This document shows positions 41,155-51,364 of a stretch of 64,000 bases of DNA, in pieces (within the stretch, counting starts at the first letter, position 1; each line of letters opens with the position of its first letter). Position numbers and translations under genes: made by a program. This DNA comes from an uncultured Pseudomonadales bacterium (GTDB lineage: Bacteria; Pseudomonadota; Gammaproteobacteria; Pseudomonadales; Azotimanducaceae): assembly GCA_958296165.1 (NCBI GenBank), contig OY282447.1, positions 2,666,001-2,730,000 of the forward strand, in the 5' to 3' direction. Under the pieces are notes generated by a model. It saw nothing but the letters and a program-made list of their open reading frames with translations, did no database searches and was not told where the DNA came from.

Positions 41155-44100
41155 TCACTCAACCACCATGACGTTGCTGGCGTACATCCCCGTTTCGTCA
41201 TCAATGGTGATTTCAGCCACCAGCCGGTACTCGCCGCGCTCCGATGGGTCCAAGGAACACAGGCTCCCTTCCTCCGTATCGGGAACATCGGCCCAACCGC
41301 TATTGGAATCCGCCCGCCTCAGCCACTTCGACCTCGTGACGGTGTAGGTGACGCCATTGACTGTGGTATTGCTTATGGCGATGCAACGGCCTGCCGAAAC
41401 TGAACCCGGCCGGGAGAAACCGTGAGATCGTCCAGCCGGACGTAGGTATGCTCCGCAGGCGATTCCGGAATCTCGACGAGCCTCCAACCGGATTCCCCCG
41501 CCGATCCGTCATCGCATTCGTAGGCCGTGGTGCCCGAGGTTTCCGACGCGAACGTCGAGGTGCTTGTGCAGCGGTCGCCGTCGTCGTAGTTCCACGCCAC
41601 CGTCCCGGTGTTCGGTCCTGTCTTCTCGTAGCTGTAGCTTCCAGCGTAGTGGTCCGCACCCTCGGTTTCCTCGAAGCGGCTTGGTTCGACGATGTCAACG
41701 TAGTTTGCCGGGTCGTCGGTCTCCATCCGCTTGCCGACGACGCGGTCGTTGAACGCCGCTTCGTCCGCTGGCGCGAAAGCCTCATCGCCATTGTCGGTGA
41801 CCACTGTCAAGCTTCCGCCTTGCGCGGCCCCTTCGACGAGCGCCAGCCGCCACCCACTCAAGAAACCACGTCCGGCTGGTTCGACTGTCACGGGAAAGCG
41901 GAACGTTTGGCGGGTATCGTCCGTGCGGACAACGGTAACGGTTACCGTAACGACGCTGTCTTCCGCACCTTCGTCGGGCGTCACGATCAGCGTGCCGTTC
42001 TCGATCCTGATCGTCACGGCGTCGCTGCTGGATGTCGCGGTGTAGGTCGCGTCGGCATCGACTACGCCGAACAGACGGGAAAGATCGAGAGTCAGTTCGT
42101 CGCCGACTGCAACAACCCTGCTCTTCGCGGGTGGCAAGGTTCCCGTCATGTCGACCAGCTCGTTGCCAACGCGCTCGAAGAAGTCGATGCTCCAACTCGG
42201 ATCTAATCCGATCGCATAGATGTGCTTGCCATCGGGGCTCGCCACGGGCGAGCGGTCACAGCAGTTGTTGAAAAACGGTACCTCATTGTTGAAACGGTCG
42301 GTTTCCGCCACAACATCGGTCCCGACCAGTTCGGCGGTGTCCGATCGCCACTCGGCGCTGAACGCCAAACCAGCGCAGAGGGCGTCCACCGCTGGATTGC
42401 CATCACGCACGGCGGCGAAATCGCAATTCGAGTAACGCCAGGACGGGATGTCGCCAAACTGTGGCAACGAGTCCAGGTGCCGCGGACTGGACGGATCCTC
42501 CAGTCCGAAAATCTGCGTCCGGCCATCGTCGCTAACTGCGAACAAATACTGGTCGTCGTCGCTGATCGCCATCGCCTTCACATCGTTTAGGGCTTGCGGG
42601 GTTCCGACCTCGGTTAGGCGGCCCGTCTCGGCGTCGCGCTGGAAGATGAGCAACAGCCCCTCCTCCGCAGCGGCATAGACGCGGCGGTCGTCGTTCGAGA
42701 TCAGCGCGAGCCGCAAATTGTCTAGGGTTTGCACATGCCGGAGACCGCCCGACGCGTCGAAGGCGAGGACTGTCAACCCCGCCCCCCATCGATGGGACGC
42801 ATACAGGAAGGATCCCGCGGAATCCATAAAGAACGACTTGGCGCGAATCACCGATTGGGATCCGCTTACCTTGAACTCCCCTTCATCCCTGAGTTTCCGC
42901 TGGTCCCCACCGACGGGCGCGAACTTGCGCCACGCATCCCAAGAGACATCCGCATACAGCTTGTTTCTATGTGGATCCCAAATCAAGGCGCCGACGAAAT
43001 CCGCATCGTATTCAAGCGTCTGAACGAGCCCCAGACCGCCGCTTTCGGGATCGCGCCGGAACACTTGCAGTCCAAGAAGGGAAGCCACGTAGAGCGCTGT
43101 TCCATCGCCGTTGAACGCCAGGGCGGTGAGCTCGGAGAGTTCGATCCGGCCACCGGTCGAGTCCGTGTCCCCGTCGGCCAGACGCCCAACGTATTTCAGC
43201 CAGACTGGACTGAGCTCATCCCAGCGAATGGTGAATTCGCCGCCGTCCGCGTCGCCTTGGGTTCCCAACCGTATGTGGTAGCGAACTCCCCGCTGCGCTT
43301 GGAAGATGACCTCGACATGGTCGGCCCCGCCGCTGCTTCCCACCAGTTCCAACGAGCCCGGCCCATCGTCGCCGCCATCGCTCCGGTAAACGGCGAGCGC
43401 GCCGGTGTCCACCTGGAAACGGAACCACTCGGATGCGGACGCTTCCCAAGTCCACCAGATGGACGAGTGGCCGCCGCGGCGAATGCGCTCGCCGCGCTCG
43501 ATGGTGGCGAACCGATTCGATCCGGAGACCGAACCGCTGGCGCCCGAAAGCGCCGCGGCGCTCGCCAGATCGTCGTTCTCCGGTGTACGTCCCCACCGCA
43601 GTTCGGCGAAGCTGTGGCCAACCGCGAAAGCGCTGCTATCGTACGCCGGCAAACCCGCCGAAATCCAGTAGCGCCGGTTGGCGACGGCGTCGAAGGTGAA
43701 GCCCGTTGATGTGAGGTTCGCGTCGGCCGCACCAACAAGCCGCAGATCTTCGATCGTGGCACCGGCGAAAACGGCCACGAGCAAATTCGAATCGGGCGCG
43801 CTTGTCAACCGCCATGTAAAGCGGCCGTCCTCGGGCGCCGTCCAGACCCCCCATCTCGTCCGAACGCCCGTTTCGACCGGCTCGCCGGGCTCCACGGTCG
43901 ATTCGAGGTCAATGAAGACCTGTTCCGGTGACGCGCCCGCGAATTCCTGGGCGCCTTGGAAGTCGTCATTGCCGGCTTCGCGTTCGGACACCTCCTCCCA
44001 CGTCAGCTCATAGGAGCTGCCAGCGGCATGGGCGTCCTTCGCGGCGATGGCGATCCGGTACTCCGTCCCGGCGCGGGCGGAGAACTCCGCGGCTCGCCCA

Positions 44101-47100
44101 GGGAAACCGGAAACCAGGCGAAGCGCTGCGACGGCGTCGCCGCTGAAAGCCAGCACACGGGATGCAGGGTGATCCGATTCGAACCGCCAAGCGCCGTCGT
44201 GCGGCGCTGTCCAGCGGTGCCAGGTTGTGGCTGCCAGCCCGCCGACCGACTCGCCCGGTTCCAAGGTGCCGCCTTGGTTGGTACCTTCGGCGGCACCGGC
44301 CGCGCCCTCGATCGGGGCGGCGGCCTGGAAATCGTCGTTGGCCGGCCGCGGACCCTGCGACCAACTTAGGGTCAAGGGAATCTTCCCCTGCTCCGCATTG
44401 CTCACCCGGATGTAGTACGTCAGCCCCTTTTCCGCGAAGAACGTTGCGCTCCAGGGTTTGGCGGCCACTCGCTCAAGCCCGGCGACATGGTTGCCGAGGA
44501 AAACGTCGACATTGACGAGGAAGTCGCCGACCAGCCACTCCGGATAGGCGCCGTAGGCGTTCGGGTCGGCACCGGTGAGCCCGAACCGGGCAAGATCGCT
44601 CGCCGGTGCCGTCCAGACATACCAGACCGAGCCGGTGGGCCGCCCATAGCTAGACCAGGGAAAGCGCCAGAACGCGGGTTCTCCCGGCTCGGGCGTCGCC
44701 AGCAGAAGATCCAGATCCCGGGTGCCCGTCTTGCCGGTGATTGTGGCCGCCGCCGCGAAATCGTCGTTCGCCGGGCGCTCCGCCTCGGCGACTTGGGACG
44801 GATCCGAATCCGTCGGGACGGCGATGGATGTGGAAGCCGCCGCGCCGTTCCACGCGCTCGCCGTGAAGTGCAGGCGCGACGCCGACTCTCCCGAATTGAC
44901 CAGAAGCCGCACCTCCTGGCTTTCGCCGGCGGCGATTTCGCCGAGCGCAATCGACGACCCCAGATAGCCGCTCCAGGGATAGCCGCTCCAGGGTTCGGGC
45001 GGCTCGTGCGACACGCCGTCCTCGCGGCCCACGCCGACCTCCGAGATCGACACGCCGGCGCAATCGGATGAGCCCCCCGCGTCGCGGCAGCCGAAGTGCA
45101 ATTTGGTTCCGGCCGCCACGTATCCGTCCGCGGTTACCGTCAGGGTCAATCGCCCGCCGTCGCTCAGCGTTTCCCTGTCCGCGCTGATTCCGAGTTGTGG
45201 CGCGGACGCGCCACGGATTACCGTCCAGGCCAGCGCCGCCCGGGGCGGCGCGGTGTACACCCGGTTCGGCACCACCTTCGCTCGGTACACGCCCGGCGGC
45301 GGATTGCGCACGATGATCCACTCGACGTTGTCCTTGCGGGACGTCGACGAATGCTCGCCGCAGTCGCCGTCGCCGCAGTCGCCGCCCCGATCGAGCCACA
45401 GGTCAAGATCGTTAATCACCGCTTCGCCCAGCGTGTCCGTGGGCGGCTCGTCCCAGGTCATCACCAGATCCAGACGGCTGGTGTTCTCCGGCACCCGGAT
45501 ATCCTGGTAGGCGTACTCGCCGTTGCTCAGGGCGGACGTCGCGCCGCCACTCGTCCACCCATCCGGTCGGTCTCGATTAAGCGCGCTGGTGCGCGCCGAC
45601 ACCTTGCCCAGCCCGTATTGCGCCTGCAGCGTCCCCGGTCCACTGGTGTTGTCGGCGGGAAATCGGGCGGGGGCGTCCAGCCACGCGTCCGGCTTGACGG
45701 CGCTGGCCATCAATCGCGCCCTGGTCAACGCCGGTTGCTCCCGATGCGCCGGCGACGCGTCCATCAACAGGGCCGCCACGCCGGCCACCGAAGGCGACGC
45801 CATGCTCGTGCCGCTAAAGGAGACGTAACCTTTTCGACTCCCCTCTCCCTTTGTGGAATGAACGTCCACGCCGGTGGCGACCACCTGCGGCGCCAGCCGT
45901 CCGTCGGCGGTGGGGCCATGACTGCTGAACGTCGCAAGGTGACCGCCGTCCAGCGCCGCCCCCACCGCCAAGGAGTTCTTGGCGGTGCCGTAGTTCGAAA
46001 AGCCGTGAATGCCCGAGTTCGATTGAGCCACGACATAAAGCTGGCGATGGCGCCAGACGATGGAATCGAGTTTGCGCGTCGACGCCCCTCTTCCCTCGAA
46101 AAAAAGCGCGGACCCGGAAAGGCTCATGTTCACGATCAGCGGCTTGACCTGCTCGGCGCTCCAGCCGGCTTCCGCGCAGCCGGAAGACGTGGCGAGGAAA
46201 TCCATGCCTCGCCCGATCATCGTGTCAAAGCCGAGTCCCTCCACGCTCAATACCTTGGCGAAGCGAATATGGGACACGGATGGCGCCATGCCGGCGTAGC
46301 GTGGTTCAACGGTGCCGTTGCCGGCAATGGTTCCGGTGACGTGGGTGCCGTGCCCGCCGTCGTCCACCCACAGGTCCGCGTCCTCGACGCGACCGCTGGT
46401 GTCAAAGTAGTCGTGAACGAAGTTGGCACCGCAGATACTCTCCCGGTTCGATACGATATCCAGATGGTTGATATTGAGCCCGGTGTCCATGACGCCGATG
46501 GGCGTCGAGGCACCGCCGCCGGAGAAGAGTCCGGACGAGGCGCTGTAATCCCTTAGCGCGTCCGCCCCCATGGCGGGCACGGCCGTGTCGTGGGTGGCCC
46601 GCACGATGCCGATGGGTTCGATGGCAAGCACGAAATCCGCCGCGGCGATGGCGGCCAACGCCATGGGGGTGACATTGGCCGAGTAGACTCGAATGGCCGG
46701 GTCGAAGTGGCCGACCACCGCGCCCAGATCGGTGAGCGCACGCCGCCATCGGCCGTCGGGATCGTTCGTCATCAGGGTGATGAACACGGGAAACTGTTCA
46801 TGGGGCGGCGCTTCCCAGAGCGCTTCGGGGAGCTTCGCTTCCTTCGGCACGGCGCCCAGCGCGGCCACTTCCGGCAACGCCAAGATCGCTCGCAGGCTTG
46901 CCGCGTCGCCCGGCAACCTGGCGCGAATGAGCTCCCCCGAGGCACCGAGAATATCTACGTCCAGACGACGCAGGGACGCCTTGGCGGCGTCCGGGCGCCT
47001 CGTTGGCACCAATCGCACCCACCCGAAGAACCAGTCGCGCCCCGCCGCGGCCGCCTGGCGGACCTGCGCGTCGACGGAATCCGGTGCGCGGACCGGCATC

Positions 47101-47462
47101 GGCGCGCGTTCGGGCGGATCATCGGGATCGTCCCACAGCGGTGCCTTGGCCATCTTTCCGTGGGCGGTGACGAAGGAATAGCCGTTGGGCGGGACGGGCG
47201 CGGAACGCTCGGACGAAACCGGATGCGCCCCATTGTCTGAAATCCGTGGCGCGGCCTGAACAAGCGGCGCCTGAAGCTCTCCCCGGCTCTCCGCCGCAAT
47301 CTGGGCAACCGCCGCATTGACGGCCTTTTGTTCCTTGGCGCCACCGATCAAGCTGGACGGGGTTGCCTCTTCTTTTGGTATGGGCGAAGCAAGTGTGAGG
47401 GGCAATCCTGCCGCAAGGCTCAACAACGCAAGGACGCTGGCCCTTTTCTTCAGTCGATCCAC
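41155..47462 (-). CDS. Very large secreted subtilisin-like protease with PPC-like repeats, frameshifted near its C-terminus
   Basis: About 2,102 residues if one missing base near 41398-41416 is restored; as read, the main frame stops at 41373. There is an N-terminal signal peptide and a propeptide region to ~310. The S8 peptidase domain has a complete triad: D326 (IGVMDTGLN), H371 (GGHGTHVTG) and S553 (FSGTSMASP). Four PPC-like modules begin at NDD motifs at residues 899, 1042, 1165 and 1296. A propeller-like region follows (LTALAFNGDGTALYVASLLGLQVF and similar), then a cadherin-like segment (DADATYTATSSSDAV). The tail resumes in another frame as SAGRCIAISNTTVNGVTYTV and ends at 41155. The start is GTG 47462. 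It is probably an exported or surface protease. Confidence 0.85.
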
Positions 47463-47905
47463 ACCTTATCTCTGTATCCCTGTTTGACGCGCTGTTCGCG
47501 GCGCCGGACCAAGCTATCGCCTAGCGAAGTCTTGGCGTGGCCGCGCCGCCCGTGCGCCAGGAAGACGCGAAAACGCCGGAAAGCCGGATTTCGCGCCAAT
47601 GGGTCGGCGGCGGACACGAACAACCGCCACTTCCCTGCCGTCTCCGAGGCGACCGTCGGGTCGTCACAGTCATAACTAGGCTCTAATCGTAAGCGCGTTG
47701 AAGTATATGCTGTTCGTGCGTCTGAGGCGCTGCTGGATCGGCGGCTGCGGTCTGCGGCGCTGGAGTCGGCGCGGCGGGGTCTGCGGTCGGCGTACGGAAA
47801 GGATGTGGCGCTTGGCGAGCCTGGCGGGTTCGGAGGCGAGCTACGCGAGGGCGGACAGGCTTGCATCCACATGGAAGGAGCTACCGCACGGTAGAAGTGC
47901 CTTCA
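47463..47905. other. Intergenic region, no convincing gene
   Basis: This 443-base gap lies upstream of the subtilase and downstream of the acyl-CoA dehydrogenase, so it should hold the subtilase promoter. Open frames cross it on both strands: a minus-strand frame extending the subtilase region, and a plus-strand one opening at 47698. A third plus-strand frame without a start codon reads VYAVRASEALLDRRLRSAAL and ends at 47895. Its Arg/Ala-rich helical text could be the end of a decayed gene. None has recognisable homology, so I call no gene. Confidence 0.4.
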
Positions 47906-49024
47906 TCAAACCCTGCCCTTGTTCAGGTCCAGCCTCCCCCGCGCCAGATTGAGCCGCAGCACGTCGCTGGCGCCCTCCGCCAATCGCATGGCTCGAACGC
48001 GGCGGTAGAGCGCAGCCAACGGGTGACCGTCGCGGAGCGCGATGCCGCCGACCAGCTGAATGCCCGCATCGACGATCTCGCCGACCATCTCGGTGGCGAA
48101 TACCTTGCTGGCGATGCCCTCGTTGACGATGTTCTCGCCGGCGTCGCCTAGCCGGGCGGTGCGGTACACCATGCTTCTGGCGGCGTAGGCGCGGATGCGC
48201 ATGTCGGCATAGCGCAGACGCACGCCTTCGCGCGAGCCTAGCGGTGCGCCGCTACGGTGCGGCGCTTGGATGTGGGCGGTGACGAAGTCGATCACCCAGC
48301 GGGCGAGGCCCACGCTTTCGGCGGCGAAGGCCAAGCGCGTGTCGCCGATCTGGCGCAGGGCGCGGGGCAGGCCTTCGCCGGGCTTGCCGATGATGTGCGC
48401 GGCGGGCACGGACACGTCCCGAAACTCGATGTAGGCATGGTGCGTGCCGTCCATGGAGCCGAAAGTGCGCGCCACGTACACGCCCGGCGTGTCGCGGTCG
48501 ATGACCACCATGGCCGGGCCGCGATCCTCCACCTGCACGAGCGTGTTGATGAAGTCCGCATCCGCGCCGCCGGTAACGTAGGACTTCTGGCCATTCACGA
48601 TCAGCGTATCGCCAAGCAGTTGGCCCCATGTGGCACGGTCGGCGTCGTCTGGTTCCGTGAAGCCGAACGCGCCGCGCTTTTCGCCAGCGAGAACGGCCGC
48701 CAAGTGCGTGCTCTTCAACGGCTCGCCGACGCCGCCAAGCACGCCGGGGCCGGGGCCGAACAGGCCGCCCAAGTGCGAGACGTTGTGCGAGCCGAGCGTG
48801 TCGCGCACCGCGGTCAGCGCGAGCAGCGAAGCCGCCGTGCCGCCGAACTCGGCCGGCTGCGTCATCGTGAAGATGCCGGCTTGCCGGGCGGCTTCGCGCA
48901 CTCGGGCAGTACGTTCACTCCCGTTGAGCGAGGCGTCGTCGCGCAGCGGCGCCAATACATCGCGAGCCAGCGCATCCACGCGGTCGCGCAGGGCGGCGAT
49001 TTCGGCGGGCAGTTGTTCTGGCAT
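47906..49024 (-). CDS. Acyl-CoA dehydrogenase family protein
   Basis: A 372-residue FAD flavoprotein of the acyl-CoA dehydrogenase fold, oxidising an acyl-CoA to its enoyl-CoA. It has the FTEPDDADRATWGQLLGDTLIVNGQKSYVTGGADAD flavin-contact block, DGTHHAYIEFRDVSVPAAHIIG and RLAFAAESVGLARWVIDF. The C-terminal AEGASDVLRLNLAR segment holds the Glu in the usual catalytic context. The first domain (TMTQPAEFGGTAAS) is shorter than in SCAD/MCAD. It is the last gene of the nadC transcript by orientation and spacing, although no metabolic link is evident. ATG 49024 is a clear start. Confidence 0.88.
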   Translation of the reverse strand: MPEQLPAEIAALRDRVDALARDVLAPLRDDASLNGSERTARVREAARQAGIFTMTQPAEFGGTAASLLALTAVRDTLGSHNVSHLGGLFGPGPGVLGGVGEPLKSTHLAAVLAGEKRGAFGFTEPDDADRATWGQLLGDTLIVNGQKSYVTGGADADFINTLVQVEDRGPAMVVIDRDTPGVYVARTFGSMDGTHHAYIEFRDVSVPAAHIIGKPGEGLPRALRQIGDTRLAFAAESVGLARWVIDFVTAHIQAPHRSGAPLGSREGVRLRYADMRIRAYAARSMVYRTARLGDAGENIVNEGIASKVFATEMVGEIVDAGIQLVGGIALRDGHPLAALYRRVRAMRLAEGASDVLRLNLARGRLDLNKGRV

Positions 49025-49062
49025 CGCGCAGTCCTTCGGGTAGTTCTCTCAGGTAGTTTTTC

Positions 49063-49443
49063 TCAGAACAGCGCGGGCAGCAGCGCCAGCACCGCCACGG
49101 CGGCGAGCAGCAGCGCCATCGTCAGCAAGGCGTAATACAGCCAGGATTCGCGTCGAGCGTTGCGCCGAATCAACGCCTCGATGCCGTCCTCGCCGCGCGC
49201 CGCCACGGAAGAAGCGAGTCGGTAGCGGGTGATGCCGTCGCGTCGGCCCGGCAGCTTCACGAACAGTTCCGGCGTTTGATCGAGAATGTGTACGGCGTCG
49301 TACATGGCGATACCGGAGGCGCGCCCGATCTGCGCTGGCGAAAGGCCCTTGTCCGGTTCTTTCAGGAAGCACTCGACAATGGCGCGCAGACGATCCGTCT
49401 TGCCGCGGAAGCGGAATGTCCAAGAGACGAAGTAGCTAGCCAT
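49063..49443 (-). CDS. Small membrane protein with possible winged-helix domain
   Basis: A 126-residue protein of unknown function. Residues ~15-80 (DRLRAIVECFLKEPDKGLSPAQIGRASGIAMYDAVHILDQTPELFVKLP) have the pattern of a winged-helix domain: a helix, a turn after GLSPAQIG and a recognition-like helix. The next part (GITRYRLAS) looks like a wing. The C-terminus ends in a strongly hydrophobic helix (ALLTMALLLAAVAVLALLPAL), which would anchor it to the membrane with the N-terminal domain in the cytoplasm. It overlaps the CYTH gene by 8 bases. A membrane-linked regulator is one reading; this is inference. Confidence 0.6.
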   Translation of the reverse strand: MASYFVSWTFRFRGKTDRLRAIVECFLKEPDKGLSPAQIGRASGIAMYDAVHILDQTPELFVKLPGRRDGITRYRLASSVAARGEDGIEALIRRNARRESWLYYALLTMALLLAAVAVLALLPALF

Positions 49444-49933
49444 CGTGCTGCCAAACCGGCCAAGTGGAATAGGGATGCAGCGCCAGATAGACGTTGTGGT
49501 AGCGCAGATCGTTGGAGACCTCGTCGCCGAGCCAAGCCGGCAGCTTGATGGCCGTGGCGGGCGAGTCGAGGGCGACTTCGGCGACCGCAAGCGGCGCGTT
49601 GTCGCCCTTGAAGACGTCTACCGTCCACGCGGCGCCGTCGTCGATCCGATAGCGATCTTTGACGACGATCGGGGTGGCGGCGAGGCGCTGCATCATGTCC
49701 TCGGCGTCTGCAATGGGAATGGAGTATTGGAAGCCGCCGCGCGCTTGGCGCGGGTCTCGCACCGTCAGCCATGCGCTCGCGCCGGCCACGCGCAGGCGGA
49801 TGGTGCGCTTGCCGGTCGCCAAGTACGCCTGCCGGATTGCCTGCGGCGGCTCGGTCGCGGTGCCGATCACGGCCGCGTCGGCAACCAGAAAGCGTCGCTC
49901 AAGGTGGGGGTTCGTCGTTGCGTAGCGCATCAT
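49436..49933 (-). CDS. CYTH-domain protein (triphosphate tunnel metalloenzyme)
   Basis: A 165-residue single CYTH domain. It starts HLERRFLVADAA, the E-R-x-F-L-V form of the family's ExExK start, followed by IRQAYLATGKRTIRLRVAGASAWLTV, a basic triphosphate-binding strand pair. Later blocks are VVKDRYRIDDGAAWTVDVFKG, AVAEVALDS and WLGDEVSNDLRYHNVYLALHP. These proteins hydrolyse tripolyphosphate or thiamine triphosphate or make cAMP; a small single-domain form like this most likely is a triphosphatase. ATG 49933 overlaps the nadC stop (ATGA), so it is translationally coupled to NAD biosynthesis; why is not clear. Confidence 0.82.
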   Translation of the reverse strand: MMRYATTNPHLERRFLVADAAVIGTATEPPQAIRQAYLATGKRTIRLRVAGASAWLTVRDPRQARGGFQYSIPIADAEDMMQRLAATPIVVKDRYRIDDGAAWTVDVFKGDNAPLAVAEVALDSPATAIKLPAWLGDEVSNDLRYHNVYLALHPYSTWPVWQHDG

Positions 49934-50778
49934 GGCGTCCCGTCGGTTGCGATGATCAGCATGGAGAGATCCAGCGGCGTTACGTTCTTGGTGAGTTCGC
50001 CGATGGAGATGTAGTCCACGCCCGTGCGGGCGATGTCTCGAACGATCTCCAACGTGATGCCGCCGGATGCCTCCAAGGTGACGCCGGCCTTGGCGCTGGC
50101 CACCGCGCTGCGCAAGTCCTCGATGGAGTAGTTGTCGAGCAGCACGCTGTCGACGCCGGCCGTCAACGCTTGCGCGAGCTGGCCGGCGTTTTCCACTTCC
50201 ACTTCGATCGGCTCGCGTGGGCGCTGGCGGCGCGCTTGGCAGACCGCCTCGGCAATGCCGCCAGCCGCTGCAATGTGGTTCTCTTTGAGCAGATAGGCGT
50301 CGAATAGGCCCATGCGGTGGTTGCGCGCGCCGCCAACGCGCACGGCGTACTTCTGCGCCATGCGCAAGCCCGGCAGAGTCTTGCGCGTGTCTAGAATCGT
50401 CGCGCCGGTGCCAGCAACCGCATCCACGTAACGTCGCGTTCGGGTGGCGGCGCCACACAGCAACTGCATGAAGTTCACGATGGTGCGTTCGGCGCTGAGC
50501 AGCCCCCTGGCGGGGCCGGAGAGCTCGACGAGCACATCTCCCGCCGCAACCCGTTGGCCGTCGGCAACGCGCCAGCGCGGCGCGATGGCGGCGTCGACTT
50601 GGCGGCAGGCTTCGTCTACCCAAGGTCGTCCGCAGAAGACGCCCTGTTCGCGGGTGATGACGTGCGCCTTGGCGCAGGTGTGCGCGGGGATCAGCGCGGC
50701 GTTGATGTCGCCGGGGCCGATGTCTTCGCGCAGCGCGGTGGCGACATCGCGTTTGACGGTTTCAAGGTTGAGCTCCAT
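49930..50778 (-). CDS. nadC: Nicotinate-nucleotide pyrophosphorylase (carboxylating)
   Basis: A 282-residue quinolinate phosphoribosyltransferase, which makes nicotinate mononucleotide from quinolinate and PRPP in de novo NAD synthesis. Hallmarks are REDIGPGDIN, ERTIVNFMQLLCGAATRT, ILDTRKTLPGLRMAQKYAVRVGGARNHRMGL, DAYLLKENHI, VEVENAGQ, VLLDNYS and EASGGI. The lysine and arginine positions needed for substrate binding are all present. It lies 13 bases from the divergent ampD start, so the two promoters overlap each other's 5' ends. The next gene, CYTH, is coupled by a 4-base overlap. Confidence 0.95.
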   Translation of the reverse strand: MELNLETVKRDVATALREDIGPGDINAALIPAHTCAKAHVITREQGVFCGRPWVDEACRQVDAAIAPRWRVADGQRVAAGDVLVELSGPARGLLSAERTIVNFMQLLCGAATRTRRYVDAVAGTGATILDTRKTLPGLRMAQKYAVRVGGARNHRMGLFDAYLLKENHIAAAGGIAEAVCQARRQRPREPIEVEVENAGQLAQALTAGVDSVLLDNYSIEDLRSAVASAKAGVTLEASGGITLEIVRDIARTGVDYISIGELTKNVTPLDLSMLIIATDGTP

Positions 50779-50791
50779 AGTCGCGGATTAT

Positions 50792-51364
50792 ATGTACACG
50801 ATCACCGCCGCTCACTGGCTGGCCGGCGCAGCGCGGCTGGAATCGCCGAACGCGGACGACCGGCCCGACCCGGCCGACATTGCGCTGGTGGTATTGCACG
50901 GCATTTCGCTGCCGCCGGGCGAATATGGCACTGGCATGGTGGAGGCATTGTTCACCAACACGCTGGACGTGAGCGCCCATCCGGCCCTCGCCGACTTGGC
51001 CGGCGTGCGCGTGTCGAGCCACCTCTTGATCGCCAGAGCCGGGCGCGTTACGCAGTTCGTGCCGTTCCACCGCCGCGCCTGGCACGCTGGCGCGTCCTCG
51101 TACGGCGGCCGGGCCGGCTGCAACGACTGGGCTATCGGCATCGAGCTGGAGGGCGTGGATCATGCGCCCTATGCAGAGGCTCAGTACGAGCAACTTGGCG
51201 GCGTGCTCGCGGCACTGTTTCGTGCCTACCCGAGGCTGTCGCTGTCGGCCTTGGTGGGCCATTGCGAAGTCGCGCCGGGCCGCAAGACGGATCCGGGGCC
51301 GGCGTTCGACTGGTCGCGCTTGCTGCGCCTGTTGCGCGGCCACGCCGGCTACCGCGGGCCGTGA
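50792..51364 (+). CDS. ampD: 1,6-anhydro-N-acetylmuramyl-L-alanine amidase
   Basis: A 190-residue cytoplasmic zinc amidase that recycles cell-wall anhydro-muropeptides and thereby controls AmpC-type induction. It has the amidase_2 zinc ligands: His in VVLHGISLPPGEYG, His in RAWHAGASSYGG, and Asp in KTDPGPAFDW. It also has SSHLLIARAGRVTQFVPF, NDWAIGIELEG and LVGHCEVAPGRKTDPG. The Cys residues in CNDW and GHCE are usual for AmpD. ATG 50792 faces nadC. The stop overlaps the GTG of the fructokinase gene, forming a small two-gene unit. Confidence 0.93.
   Translation: MYTITAAHWLAGAARLESPNADDRPDPADIALVVLHGISLPPGEYGTGMVEALFTNTLDVSAHPALADLAGVRVSSHLLIARAGRVTQFVPFHRRAWHAGASSYGGRAGCNDWAIGIELEGVDHAPYAEAQYEQLGGVLAALFRAYPRLSLSALVGHCEVAPGRKTDPGPAFDWSRLLRLLRGHAGYRGP

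Noticed and set aside
45096-46556. Plus-strand frame of about 486 codons inside the subtilase
   Set aside because: Arg-rich shadow of the protease domain, with no homology signal.
47450-47952. Small genes in the gap between subtilase and acyl-CoA dehydrogenase
   Set aside because: Frames are open on both strands, but the products are Arg/Ser-rich with no fold signal; high G+C explains them.
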